Positions 26,756-35,394 of a stretch of DNA of 64,000 bases are shown piece after piece. A program made the translations under genes and the position numbers. Numbering within the stretch: the stretch's first letter is position 1; each line of letters starts with the position of its first letter. Below the pieces are notes generated by a model, which saw only the letters and a program-made list of their open reading frames with translations, was not told the origin of the DNA and ran no database searches. Source of the DNA: Stenotrophomonas sp. 364 (lineage in GTDB: Bacteria > Pseudomonadota > Gammaproteobacteria > Xanthomonadales > Xanthomonadaceae); assembly GCF_009832905.1 (NCBI RefSeq), contig NZ_CP047135.1, positions 2,644,001-2,708,000 on the forward strand, in the 5' to 3' direction.

Positions 26756-27994
26756 TCAGTCGCCCTGCTGCTTCTGCAGGTGCTCCCAACGTTCCTGGGC
26801 GTCGATGGTGCGCTCAGCGGTGAGGCGCGCTTCCAGACGGTCCAGGCCGATCTCTTCGCCGGTGTCCACGCAGTAGCCGTAGTCACCGTCTTCCAGACGC
26901 TTCAGCGTGCTGTTGATCTTGCCGATCAGCTTGCGGTAACGATCGCGGGTACGCAGTTCCAGCGAGTTCTCGGTCTCGCGGGTGGCGCGCTCGGCTTCAT
27001 CGCCGATGTCACGCACTTCTTCCTGCAGATTGGCGATGGTCTGCTTGGATTCCTCCACCAGATCATTGCGCCAGTGCTGCAGGCGCTGGCGGAAATACTC
27101 CAGCTGCAGCGGGCTCATGTATTCCTCTTCCGCACTCGGCTTGTAGCCTTCGGGCAGGATCGGACGACCGGTGGCTTCGTCAGTCTTGTATTCCACCACC
27201 TTGACCTTGGTGCGCGGCGCCGGGGCGGACGAGCGCGCTGCCACGGCAACGGCGACCTTGCCGACCGGACGCGACACGGGCTTGGGGGCGGACTCGGACT
27301 TGGCGGGGGTTTTTGCAGGCGATTTCGAAACGGGCACGGGATTCTTGTTTTGCGGGGCCTTGGAGGCGGGGGCTGCTGCTGCCGGCACCGACGCGGACGC
27401 CGGCGGGGTAACAGGTTTGGCCGCGCTCTTGGCCGGGACAGACTTGGCCGGCGCCGGCGATGCCGGCTTCGGTGCGGACTTCACTACGGGTGCTGCAACC
27501 GGCTTGGTGGCCGGCTTGGGTGCCACGGGCTTGCTGGCGGTTTTACTGGCCTTCACCGGCTTGGCCGGCGGCTGCTTGGCCGCCACCTTCTTCACCGGTG
27601 CAGGCTTGGAGGCCGGCGTGACAGCTGCCGGCTTCACGGATTTTTTCGCGACGGTCTTCGCCGGTGCGGCCTTCTTCACCGGCGCCTTGGCGACCGGCTT
27701 GGTCACCGCGGCCTTCTTGGCCACGACCTTCTTGGCGGGCGCGGCCTTCTTCACCGGGGCCTTGCTCACCACCGGCTTTTTGGCGACGGCTTTCTTCACC
27801 GCCTTGGCCGGGGTCTTGGCGACAGCTTTTTTCACGGGTGCCGTCCTGGCCGCCGGTTGTTTGGATGCAGGCTTGCCAGCCGGCTTGGGGGCCGGTTTTT
27901 TGGCAACGGACTTGGCCGCCAACTTCTTAGCAACAGGCTTGGCGGTTTTCTTGGCGGCCTTGACGGCCTTCTTTGCAGTTTTTTTAGCAGCCAC
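26756..27994 (-). CDS. dksA: DksA with a histone-H1-like N-terminal extension
   Basis: RNA polymerase secondary-channel regulator that works with ppGpp. Residues about 266-412 are DksA (EEEYMSPLQLEYFRQRL, coiled coil, ENSLELRTRDRYRKLIGKI). Residues 1-265 are Lys/Ala/Pro repeats (AAKKTAKKAVKAAKK, PVKKAAPAKK) like histone H1 or AlgP, making the protein almost three times the E. coli length (151). The coiled-coil tip reads DEAERA where E. coli has DPVDRA (D74 becomes E). Only one zinc-site Cys remains (CVDT...TIDA), so no zinc finger is expected. GTG start with AAGGAAGAG upstream. Confidence 0.92.
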   Translation of the reverse strand: MAAKKTAKKAVKAAKKTAKPVAKKLAAKSVAKKPAPKPAGKPASKQPAARTAPVKKAVAKTPAKAVKKAVAKKPVVSKAPVKKAAPAKKVVAKKAAVTKPVAKAPVKKAAPAKTVAKKSVKPAAVTPASKPAPVKKVAAKQPPAKPVKASKTASKPVAPKPATKPVAAPVVKSAPKPASPAPAKSVPAKSAAKPVTPPASASVPAAAAPASKAPQNKNPVPVSKSPAKTPAKSESAPKPVSRPVGKVAVAVAARSSAPAPRTKVKVVEYKTDEATGRPILPEGYKPSAEEEYMSPLQLEYFRQRLQHWRNDLVEESKQTIANLQEEVRDIGDEAERATRETENSLELRTRDRYRKLIGKINSTLKRLEDGDYGYCVDTGEEIGLDRLEARLTAERTIDAQERWEHLQKQQGD

Positions 27995-28253
27995 GAAACG
28001 CTCTTCCTTGGTTTCCCCGGGGCCCGGGAAAGCGGGCCTTTATAGCCTACCCGACCAGCAGCAGCAACCACACCGCCTACTCCGTTCAGCCCCGGAGTCG
28101 CAAGGCGTGCGGCCGTTCCGCCCGGTGGGCGGACCGACCTGCGCCGATCGGTACCTGGCCCGGCCAACGGCCGGGGCGGCCCGCCACGCGCGTGGGCGCG
28201 GAGGGGACCAACGCCCCATCCTGCGACAAATGCGCCCTTCATGCCAACTGCCT

Positions 28254-28259
28254 TAAGAT
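28254..28259 (+). promoter_or_regulatory. Candidate -10 box giving a leaderless yidD transcript
   Basis: TAAGAT ends six bases before the yidD GTG, the usual distance to a transcription start, and no ribosome site precedes the GTG. No clear -35. The rest of the dksA-yidD gap holds only GC-rich sequence and a CCCGGCC/GGCCGGG palindrome. Confidence 0.4.
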
Positions 28260-28265
28260 TGGCGG

Positions 28266-28523
28266 GTGATCTCACGCCTGCTCATTGCCCTGCTGCGCTT
28301 CTACAAGCGCTTCATCAGCCCGCTGCTGGGGCCGCGTTGCCGCTTCATGCCCAGCTGTTCTGAATACGCCATGCAAGCCATCGCCACGCATGGGCCCGCG
28401 CGCGGCAGCTGGCTCGCCGCGCGCCGCCTGGGCCGCTGCCATCCCTTCCATCCCGGTGGCATCGACGAGGTGCCCCCGCGCGCCGCGCACGATGCCCCCT
28501 GCCGCTGCACAGGAAAACACTGA
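28266..28523 (+). CDS. yidD: Membrane protein insertion efficiency factor YidD
   Basis: Small membrane-associated factor assisting the YidC/Sec pathway. 85 residues: amphipathic N-terminus [20 protein letters not shown], family core [20 protein letters not shown], then [10 protein letters not shown] and a Cys-rich tail. GTG start. It usually sits in rpmH-rnpA-yidD-yidC near the origin; here it precedes dihydroorotase by one base, so it is either relocated or a second copy. Confidence 0.9.
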   Translation: MISRLLIALLRFYKRFISPLLGPRCRFMPSCSEYAMQAIATHGPARGSWLAARRLGRCHPFHPGGIDEVPPRAAHDAPCRCTGKH

Positions 28524-28524
28524 A

Positions 28525-29871
28525 ATGTCCTCCACGCTCATCGTCAACGCCCGCCTGGTCAACGAAGGTCGCATCAGCGACGGCGACCTGCGCATCGAAA
28601 ACGGCCGCATCGCGCAGATCGGCGCCGGCCTGGAGGCCCGCCCGGGTGAAACCGTGGTCGACGCCGCCGGCCGTTGGCTGCTGCCGGGCATGATCGACGA
28701 CCAGGTCCACTTCCGCGAGCCGGGCCTGACCCACAAGGGTGACATCGCCACCGAGTCGGCCGCGGCCGTGGCCGGCGGGCTGACCAGCTTCATGGACATG
28801 CCCAACACCAACCCACCCACGCTCAGCGCCGACATCCTGCAGGCCAAATACGACGCCGCCGCCGGCCGCGCGCGCGCCAACTACGGCTTCTACATGGGCG
28901 CCAGCAACGACAACCTGGAACACATCCAGTCACTGGACCCCAAGACCGCGCCGGGTATCAAGGTATTCATGGGGGCTTCCACCGGCAACATGCTGGTGGA
29001 CAACCCGGAGACCCTGGACGCGATCTTCCGCGACGCGCCCACCCCGATCATCACGCATTGCGAAGACACGCCGATGATCGATGCCAAGGCCAAGGAGTAC
29101 GCCGAGAAATACGGCGATGCCCTCAGCGCCGAGCAGCACCCGGACATCCGCTCGCGCGAGGCCTGCCTGAAGTCCTCCGAGCTGGCGGTGTCGCTGGCGA
29201 AGAAGCACGGCACCCGCCTGCACGTGCTGCACATCTCCACCGCCGACGAGCTCAAGCTGTTCGAGCGCGGCCCGCTGATCCGCGCCGATGGCAGCCGCAA
29301 GCAGATCACCGCCGAAACCTGCATCCACTTCCTGCGCTTCGACCGCAGCGACTACGCGCGGCTGGGCAACCTGATCAAGTGCAACCCGGCGATCAAGGAA
29401 GCCAGCGACCGCGAAGCACTCACCCGCGCCGTGGCCGAGGACGTGATCGACGTACTGGCCACCGACCACGCCCCGCACACCTGGGAAGAAAAGCAGAAGC
29501 CCTACCCGCAGGCGCCGTCGGGCCTGCCGCTGGTGCAGTACGCGCTGGTGGCGGCGCTGGAGCTGGTGCACGAAGGCAAGCTGGAGATCACCCAGGTGGT
29601 GCAGAAGTTCGCCCATGCCCCGGCGCAGCTGTTCGATGTGAGCCAGCGCGGCTACCTGCGCGAAGGCTATTTCGCCGACCTGGTGCTGGTGGAGGACGTG
29701 CCGTTCACCGTGAAGCGCGAGGACGTGCTGTCCAAGTGCGGCTGGTCGCCGTTCGAGGGCATAACCTTCCGCTCGCGCATTGCCTCGACCTGGGTCAACG
29801 GCGAGCTGGCGTGGGACGGCGAGAAGCTGGTGGGCGCGCCGAACGGCCAGCGCATGAGCTTCGACCGCTGA
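28525..29871 (+). CDS. pyrC: Dihydroorotase (class I-like)
   Basis: Cyclises carbamoyl aspartate in pyrimidine synthesis. 448 residues; amidohydrolase fold with the carboxylatable Lys in GIKVFMGASTGN, HCEDTPMID, LHISTADEL and TDHAPHTWEEK. The first metal motif reads DDQVHFREPG, with Gln in place of the first His of HxH. I recall the same change in Bacteroidetes-type dihydroorotases, so it is probably functional. The stop overlaps the M23 peptidase start. Allantoinase or dihydropyrimidinase activity is less likely. Confidence 0.88.
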   Translation: MSSTLIVNARLVNEGRISDGDLRIENGRIAQIGAGLEARPGETVVDAAGRWLLPGMIDDQVHFREPGLTHKGDIATESAAAVAGGLTSFMDMPNTNPPTLSADILQAKYDAAAGRARANYGFYMGASNDNLEHIQSLDPKTAPGIKVFMGASTGNMLVDNPETLDAIFRDAPTPIITHCEDTPMIDAKAKEYAEKYGDALSAEQHPDIRSREACLKSSELAVSLAKKHGTRLHVLHISTADELKLFERGPLIRADGSRKQITAETCIHFLRFDRSDYARLGNLIKCNPAIKEASDREALTRAVAEDVIDVLATDHAPHTWEEKQKPYPQAPSGLPLVQYALVAALELVHEGKLEITQVVQKFAHAPAQLFDVSQRGYLREGYFADLVLVEDVPFTVKREDVLSKCGWSPFEGITFRSRIASTWVNGELAWDGEKLVGAPNGQRMSFDR

Positions 29872-30716
29872 TGCGGGCACGTGTGTTGGGCCTGGGCCTG
29901 CTCGCGGCGGGCGTCGTGGGCGTGGCCGCATTGCTGCCCTCCTCCGCCGTGGCGCAGGCCGACAGCCGGGTGGTGTTTCCGGCCAGCGCCTCGCAGGGCG
30001 CCATGGTGATCGGCAAGGTGCCGGCGGGCAGCGTGGTGCAGTACGCCGGCCGCACGCTGCGGGTGAGCGGCTACGGCAGCGTGGTGTTCGGCATCGGCCG
30101 CGATGAGAAGGGCCCGCTGCAGGTCCAGGTGCAGCGTCCCGACGGCGGCAGTGAGACGGTGAGCATCGCGGTGACCCCGCGCGACTGGCCGACCGAACGC
30201 GTCAACGGCGTGCCACCCAAAACGGTCAACCCGCCCCCGGCGATTGCCGAGCGGATCAAACGCGAGCAGGCCCAGGTGACGGCGGCGCGTGCGCGCGACG
30301 ACGATCGCGCCGACTTCGCCAAGCCCTTCATCTGGCCGGTGCAGGGGCGCATCAGCGGCCGCTTCGGCAATGCCCGGGTATACAACGGCCAGCCCGGTGC
30401 GGGCCATTCGGGCATGGACATCGCCGTTCCCACCGGCACGCCGGTCAAGGCTCCGGCTGCCGGCGTGGTCACCTTCGCCGGCCCGGACCTGTACCTCACC
30501 GGCGGCACCTTGCTGCTGGACCACGGGTTCGGGATCAGCTCGAACTTCCTGCACCTGTCGCGGATCGACGTGAAGCTGGGCGACCGCGTCGAGCAGGGCC
30601 AGGTGATTGCCGCGGTCGGGGCCACCGGCCGTGCCACCGGCCCGCACCTGCATTGGGGCATGAACTGGTTCGACACGCGGATCGACCCGCTGCTGGTGCT
30701 CGAGCGGGGCAAGTAA
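29871..30716 (+). CDS. M23 family metallopeptidase (LytM domain)
   Basis: Predicted secreted peptidoglycan endopeptidase, 281 residues. Signal peptide VLGLGLLAAGVVGVAALLPS ending near SSAVAQA; N-terminal beta-rich domain; then LytM domain from about residue 150 with zinc ligands in GHSGMDIAVPTGTPV and HLHWGMNWFDTRIDP. The ATG shares its A with the dihydroorotase stop codon, so the two are translationally coupled. Active-site motifs look complete. Confidence 0.92.
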   Translation: MRARVLGLGLLAAGVVGVAALLPSSAVAQADSRVVFPASASQGAMVIGKVPAGSVVQYAGRTLRVSGYGSVVFGIGRDEKGPLQVQVQRPDGGSETVSIAVTPRDWPTERVNGVPPKTVNPPPAIAERIKREQAQVTAARARDDDRADFAKPFIWPVQGRISGRFGNARVYNGQPGAGHSGMDIAVPTGTPVKAPAAGVVTFAGPDLYLTGGTLLLDHGFGISSNFLHLSRIDVKLGDRVEQGQVIAAVGATGRATGPHLHWGMNWFDTRIDPLLVLERGK

Positions 30717-30720
30717 CCGG

Positions 30721-30796
30721 TAGTGCCGGCCGCTGGCCGGCTCCCCGCCATCCGTGCATCGCGCGAAAAGCAGCCGGGCAGAACCCGGCGCTACGG
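30721..30796. repeat. Two SMAG-type repeats after the M23 gene
   Basis: GTAGTGCCGGCCGCTGGCCGGC (30721-30742) and reverse CAGCCGGGCAGAACCCGGC...CTAC (about 30772-30796), filling the gap between two converging genes. Confidence 0.8.
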
Positions 30797-30805
30797 GTGG
30801 CCCGA

Positions 30806-31513
30806 TCAGCCGCGGCCGGCCCACCAGGTGCGCAGCAGCGTGCGCATCGGCGTGACCTCCAGTTCGCGGCCCTGCGCACTGGCCTGCAGCCGCGCGCGCG
30901 CCAGCGAGGCGTACATGCGCCGTGCGCGCGGGCCGGGCACGCGGGCCGGCCACCGCGCCAGCAGCTGCTGCCCCCAGCGTTGCGCGGCATCGCCATCGCC
31001 GGCGGCCAGCAGCGAACGCGGCACGGCCGCCACACCTGCGGCATTGAGCCGCTGGGCCAGCGTCTGCACCAGCACCGGGGTGGCCACATCGCCGCGCGTC
31101 GGCGTATCAAACATCACCGCTTCCACCGCGGCCACTGCGGCCGCGTACGGCTGCAGCACCTTGAGTGCCTGCGCCGGGTCCGGCGCGGCCGCGCGGGCCT
31201 CGACCAGGTCCGGCAGTGCATCGGCCAGCGCGGTCCACGGCGCGCGCACCGGCTCCAGCAGGCGGCCCAACGGGTGGCGCGAGCGCTGCCCGGCCCAGCT
31301 GCGCAGTTCCTCGCCCCACCACGCCAGCTTGGCGTCGGCCGGCATCGGATCGCCACTGGTGTTGAGGATGTCGTCGAACTCCTGCAGCAGCGTGAACCAC
31401 GCCACCACCAGGGTGCGCTGCGCCTCGGGCACGAACGGTTCGGCCACCGACCATTCCGGCCAGCGGGTGCGCCACTTGTCCAGGAAACTGTCGAGGGCAC
31501 TGGAAGTTGTCAC
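30806..31513 (-). CDS. Squalene/phytoene synthase-like protein
   Basis: 235-residue soluble helical protein resembling the head-to-head prenyl synthase fold. ADAKLAWWGEELRSWAG and HPLGRLLEP match the conserved KLxWWxxEL region of squalene/phytoene synthases and of the NDUFAF6 group. An Asp-rich motif (FDDIL) is present, but a clear second DxxxD motif is not, and the protein is shorter than active synthases (about 280). It may be a non-catalytic homologue. No hopanoid or carotenoid genes nearby. Confidence 0.6.
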   Translation of the reverse strand: MTTSSALDSFLDKWRTRWPEWSVAEPFVPEAQRTLVVAWFTLLQEFDDILNTSGDPMPADAKLAWWGEELRSWAGQRSRHPLGRLLEPVRAPWTALADALPDLVEARAAAPDPAQALKVLQPYAAAVAAVEAVMFDTPTRGDVATPVLVQTLAQRLNAAGVAAVPRSLLAAGDGDAAQRWGQQLLARWPARVPGPRARRMYASLARARLQASAQGRELEVTPMRTLLRTWWAGRG

Positions 31514-31533
31514 GGGGTGTTCCTTGCAAAGGG

Positions 31534-31633
31534 GCGGTACCCACCAACGGAGGGTCCCTACCGGGGGTGCGCAGCGGCTCGGCGCCGCTGCGTGCCTGGG
31601 TTGCGGTATGTCCCCACCAACGGTGGGTACCTG
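31534..31633. repeat. Pair of CCCACC-type palindromes
   Basis: GTACCCACCAACGGAGGGT and CCCACCAACGGTGGGTACC, a third stem variant of the REP-like repeats, flank a short GC-rich stretch between the phosphatase gene and the squalene-synthase-like gene. Confidence 0.65.
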
Positions 31634-31638
31634 CCGGG

Positions 31639-32328
31639 TCAGCCGCGTGCGGGTGGCCAGGCGTCGGCGCGCTGCAATTGCGCGGGGTGCTCGATCATGC
31701 GCTCGGCACCCCAGGCCAGCGGGTCGTCAGCGTCCAGCCGGTAGCCCCACAGGGCAGCCACCGAAGCCATGCCCGCTGCGTTGGCGGCCACGATGTCGCG
31801 CTCGTCGTCGCCCACGTAGATGCAGGTGGCCGGATCGATGTGCATGCGTTCGGCCGCAGCCAGCAGCGGCAGCGGGTGCGGCTTGCGCTGGGCCAGGGTG
31901 TCGCCACCGATCAACACCTTGCAACGCGTGTCCCAACCCAGCTGCGGCACGATCAGCCGCGCCAGGTACTCGGGCTTGTTGGTGACGATGCCCCAGGCGC
32001 AGCCCGCCGCATCCAGCGCATCGAGCATGCCGGCCACGCCGTCGAACAGCACCGCGTGCTGGCCGATCAGGGCTTCATAACGCTGCAGGAACTCGGGCAC
32101 CAGCGCGTCGCGCTCGGCCTGGGCCAGCTCCGGGAAGGCCACCGACACCATCGCCCGCGAGCCCTTGGACACCACCGGGCGCAACGCGTCCAGGCGGATC
32201 GGGGCACGCTCTCGCGCGGCCAGCATCGCATTGGCGGTGGCCAGCATGTCCGGCGCGCTGTCCAGCAGCGTGCCGTCCAGGTCGAACAGAACCGCGTGCG
32301 GAAAACCGGACTCAGACACCTGCGGCAT
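31639..32328 (-). CDS. gph: HAD phosphatase: phosphoglycolate phosphatase or MupP
   Basis: Haloacid dehalogenase phosphatase, 229 residues, with all four motifs: [20 protein letters not shown], the Lys in [10 protein letters not shown] and YVGDDERDI. Annotated relatives are called Gph, but [23 protein letters not shown] and [19 protein letters not shown] resemble Pseudomonas MupP (MurNAc-6-phosphate phosphatase of cell-wall recycling), and MupP is likewise encoded beside ubiG. The start overlaps the ubiG stop by 17 bases; an ATG six codons upstream is possible. Confidence 0.85.
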   Translation of the reverse strand: MPQVSESGFPHAVLFDLDGTLLDSAPDMLATANAMLAARERAPIRLDALRPVVSKGSRAMVSVAFPELAQAERDALVPEFLQRYEALIGQHAVLFDGVAGMLDALDAAGCAWGIVTNKPEYLARLIVPQLGWDTRCKVLIGGDTLAQRKPHPLPLLAAAERMHIDPATCIYVGDDERDIVAANAAGMASVAALWGYRLDADDPLAWGAERMIEHPAQLQRADAWPPARG

Positions 32329-33043
32329 CGTCCGGCTTGACCGCATGGGCCAGGTAGTTGATGTCGGTGCGGGTGCTCAGCCGCGCGCGGTTGCGCCACG
32401 GCTCGTAGGCCATGCCGCTGACATCGCGCAGGCCGAGGTCGGCTTCGCGCAGCCACTTGCCCAGCTCGGCGGGCTTGATGAAATCCTGGTAGTGGTGGGT
32501 GCCCTTGGGCAGCAGCCGCGCCACGTACTCGGCACCCACGATGGCCACCGCGAAGGCGGCCGGGGTGCGGTTGACCGTGGACAGGAACAGCTGGCCGCCC
32601 GGCTTCAGCAGTCGGTGGCAGGCGGCGATGATCGCGCCCGGGTCCGGCACGTGCTCCAGCATTTCCATGCAGGTGACCACATCGAAACTGCCCGGCTGTT
32701 CGGCGGCCAGGTCCTCGGCGGCCTGCACGCGGTAGTCCACCGTCACGCCCGACTCCAGGCTGTGCAGGCGCGCCACCTTGACCAGTTCCGGCGCCAGGTC
32801 GATCGCGGTGACGTCGGCGCCTTCCTTGGCCAATGCCTCACTGAGCAGGCCGCCGCCGCAGCCGATATCCAGCACGCGGGCGCCGCGCAGGGCGACCCGC
32901 TGGGCGACGTACTGCAGGCGGACCGGGTTCAGGGCATGCAGCGGCTTCTGCGGGCCGTCGACGTCCCACCAGCGGTTGGCAAGGGCGGCGAACTTGTCCA
33001 GTTCGGCCTGGTCGAAATTGGTGGACGCGTGGGGGGTGTTCAT
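32312..33043 (-). CDS. ubiG: Ubiquinone biosynthesis O-methyltransferase UbiG
   Basis: Carries out both O-methylations in ubiquinone synthesis using SAM. 243 residues. [19 protein letters not shown] and [12 protein letters not shown] at the N-terminus are diagnostic, as are the SAM loop [29 protein letters not shown] and [14 protein letters not shown]. It lies between the MTA/SAH deaminase (which would consume the SAH produced) and the HAD phosphatase, a gene order also found in Pseudomonas. Confidence 0.96.
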   Translation of the reverse strand: MNTPHASTNFDQAELDKFAALANRWWDVDGPQKPLHALNPVRLQYVAQRVALRGARVLDIGCGGGLLSEALAKEGADVTAIDLAPELVKVARLHSLESGVTVDYRVQAAEDLAAEQPGSFDVVTCMEMLEHVPDPGAIIAACHRLLKPGGQLFLSTVNRTPAAFAVAIVGAEYVARLLPKGTHHYQDFIKPAELGKWLREADLGLRDVSGMAYEPWRNRARLSTRTDINYLAHAVKPDDAAGV

Positions 33044-33059
33044 GGGGATCCTTGGTGCA

Positions 33060-34403
33060 TCAAGCACGGATGTGTCGGATGCGCTCGCGCCACTGGCGCG
33101 CGTTGGCGACGATCGCCGCGGTGTCCATGCCGACCAGTTCGCGCTGCACCAGCTTGGGCTGGCCGGCAATCCAGACATCGCTGACCTGGTGGCGGCCGGC
33201 GGCGTAGACAAGCTGCGAGAGCACATGGTGCAGCGGTTGGGTTTCCAGCGCGGACAGGTCCACGCAGACCAGATCGGCCTGCTTGCCCACTTCGATCGAG
33301 CCGATGCGGTCGCCAAAGCCCAGCGCGCGTGCGCCGCCCAGGGTGGCCGCGCGCAGCGTGGTGGCCGCGTCGAGCGCGGTGGCATCGTTGGCCACGGCCT
33401 TGGCCAGGATCGCCGCGGTGCGGTTCTCGCTGAACATGTCCAGATCGTTGTTGCTGGCGCAGCCGTCGGTGCCGATGGCCAGGTTCACACCCGCACGCTG
33501 CAGCGCGCACGCCGGGCAGAAGCCGGAGGCCAGTTTGAGGTTGGATTCGGGGCAATGCACCACGCTGACGCCGCGCTCGGCGCACAGGTGGATTTCCGCT
33601 TCGGTCAGCTGGGTCATGTGCACCGCGATCAGGCGGTCGTTGACCAGGCCCAAGCGGTCCAGTCGCGCCAGCGGGCGCTGGCCGTGCAGCTTGATCGAGT
33701 CGGTGATTTCCTGCGCGGTTTCATGCGTGTGCAGGTGGACCTGCATGTCCAGCTGGTCGGACAGCATGCGCACGCGTTCGAAATTGGCATCGTTGACGGT
33801 GTACGGCGCGTGCGGCGCGAACGAGGTGCCGATCAGCGGGTCGTTGCGCCACTGGTCGTGCAGCTCGCCGGCCTTGGCGAAGTACTCGTCGTCGGTCTTG
33901 GCCCAGGCGGTCGGGAAATCGATGATCACCGCGCCGACCAGCGCACGGAAGCCGTGCTGCTTGTAGACGGCGGCCTGGACGTCGGAGAAGAAGTAGTTTT
34001 CGTTGGCGCAGGTGGTGCCGCCGCGCAGCATCTCCGCGATGGCCAGGGTGGTGCCGTCGGCCACGAACTCCGGCCCGATCACCGCCGCTTCCACCGGCCA
34101 GATGTGCTGCTGCAACCAGACCATCAGCGGCAGGTCGTCGGCGAGGCCCCGCAGCAGGGTCATGGGATTGTGGGTATGTGCGTTGACCAGGCCCGGCATC
34201 AGCGCCGCCTCCGGGCGCGAGACGGTCTGCTTCGGCGCAAAGCGTTCGCGTGCTTCGGCACGCGGCAGGATCGCGATGATCTCGCTGCCACGCACAGCCA
34301 CGGCATGGTCTTCCAGCACCACCGCATGCGGTTCGATCGGGACAACGTAACCGGCTTCGATCAACAGGTCACAGGCTTCGGGAATGCGGGCGGTGTCGGT
34401 CAT
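33060..34403 (-). CDS. mtaD: Methylthioadenosine/S-adenosylhomocysteine deaminase
   Basis: TRZ/ATZ-family amidohydrolase, 447 residues, predicted to deaminate MTA/SAH. Metal motif [30 protein letters not shown], then [24 protein letters not shown] and [16 protein letters not shown], the signature of this subgroup. It lies 16 bases upstream of the methyltransferase ubiG, whose by-product SAH is a likely substrate. Guanine or other purine-derivative deaminase activity cannot be excluded. Confidence 0.88.
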   Translation of the reverse strand: MTDTARIPEACDLLIEAGYVVPIEPHAVVLEDHAVAVRGSEIIAILPRAEARERFAPKQTVSRPEAALMPGLVNAHTHNPMTLLRGLADDLPLMVWLQQHIWPVEAAVIGPEFVADGTTLAIAEMLRGGTTCANENYFFSDVQAAVYKQHGFRALVGAVIIDFPTAWAKTDDEYFAKAGELHDQWRNDPLIGTSFAPHAPYTVNDANFERVRMLSDQLDMQVHLHTHETAQEITDSIKLHGQRPLARLDRLGLVNDRLIAVHMTQLTEAEIHLCAERGVSVVHCPESNLKLASGFCPACALQRAGVNLAIGTDGCASNNDLDMFSENRTAAILAKAVANDATALDAATTLRAATLGGARALGFGDRIGSIEVGKQADLVCVDLSALETQPLHHVLSQLVYAAGRHQVSDVWIAGQPKLVQRELVGMDTAAIVANARQWRERIRHIRA

Positions 34404-34724
34404 GCGGACTCACTTGTCTGGGCGGACGACCCGAGGGTGTGGGCGACCGGGACGCTCTGGAACGGGACGCTCTTGACGTAGAGCCGACCGTTGGTCGGCT
34501 GCGCGTGGCATCGGCAGCCGACCAACGGTCGGCTCTACGGGATGCTGCAGCCGACCGACGGTCGGCTCTACGGGATGCTGCAGCCGACCAACGGTCGGCT
34601 CTACCGTGATCCGGCCTTGGTCGCCAACAGCAGCCGACCAACGGTCGGCTCTACCGTGATACGGCCTTGATCGCCAACAGCAGCCGACCAACGGTCGGCT
34701 CTACCGTAATCCGGCTTCGCCGGA
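34404..34724. other. 321-base repeat-filled gap between efp and mtaD
   Basis: Holds six SMAG repeats and the hairpin overlapping the efp stop; between 34404 and 34477 there is only GC-rich sequence without a recognisable promoter. No gene seen. Confidence 0.75.
34478..34704. repeat. Six SMAG repeats, one forward and five reverse
   Basis: Forward copy at 34478-34502; reverse copies start near 34514, 34548, 34581, 34631 and 34681. The last four show spacings of 33, 50 and 50 bases, with near-identical spacer sequence (CGTGATCCGGCCTTGGTCGC), so this is a local tandem expansion. Confidence 0.85.
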
Positions 34725-34728
34725 TTAC
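34706..34728. repeat. Hairpin overlapping the efp stop codon
   Basis: GTAATCCGG-CTTCG-CCGGATTAC, a perfect 9-base stem. The efp TAA stop lies in one arm. It may act as a weak terminator or mRNA-stabilising end. Confidence 0.7.
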
Positions 34729-35294
34729 TTGCCTGCGCGGGCGGAGTATTCGCCCGAACGGGTGTCGACCTTGATGATTTCATCCTGGTTGACGAACAGC
34801 GGCACGCGGACCACGGCACCGGTTTCCAGGGTGGCCGGCTTGCCGCCGCCGCCGGAGGTGTCACCACGGACGCCCGGGTCGGTTTCGACGATCTTCAATT
34901 CGACGAAGTTCGGCGGCTGGACGAAGATCGGCTCGCCGTTCCACAGGGTGACGATGCAGGACTCTTCGCCCTTCAGCCACTTTTCGGCACCGCCCATGCC
35001 GGACTTGACGGCCTGGACCTGCTCGAAGGATTCCGGGTCCATGAAGTGCCAGTACTCGCCGTCGCTGTACATGAAGTCCATGTTGGTGTCGACCACGTCC
35101 GCCTTCTCCACGTCGTCGGTCGCCTTCATGGTCATTTCGACCACGCGGCCCGACTTGATGAAGCGGTACTTCATGCGGGTGAAGGCCTGGCCCTTGCCCG
35201 GCTTGACGTATTCGGTCTCGGTGATGACCGCCGGTTCATTGTTGACCAGGATCTTCATCCCGTTCTTGACATCGTTCATGCCCACAGTGGCCAT
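34725..35294 (-). CDS. efp: Translation elongation factor P
   Basis: Rescues ribosomes stalled at polyproline. 189 residues, three beta-barrel domains. Lys34 in [10 protein letters not shown] is the site of beta-lysylation, fitting the presence of epmB directly upstream in divergent orientation. The start [10 protein letters not shown] has a good ribosome site (CAGGAG seven bases upstream). The 100-base efp-epmB gap holds a CCCACCGGCACCGGTGGG palindrome and GAATGG/CATTCT boxes that may serve divergent promoters. Confidence 0.97.
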   Translation of the reverse strand: MATVGMNDVKNGMKILVNNEPAVITETEYVKPGKGQAFTRMKYRFIKSGRVVEMTMKATDDVEKADVVDTNMDFMYSDGEYWHFMDPESFEQVQAVKSGMGGAEKWLKGEESCIVTLWNGEPIFVQPPNFVELKIVETDPGVRGDTSGGGGKPATLETGAVVRVPLFVNQDEIIKVDTRSGEYSARAGK

Positions 35295-35394
35295 GCTGAA
35301 ACTCCTGAATGGGCAAACGCCGCGCAGGCGCGGCGAGCCGGATAGAATGGAAAACCCACCGGCACCGGTGGGGTGACTCGTTTTTCTGACCGAC

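Noticed and set aside
27171..28256. Plus-strand Ala/Gly/Phe-rich frames opposite dksA
   Set aside because: They mirror the Lys/Ala/Pro repeats of the DksA extension and have no independent support.
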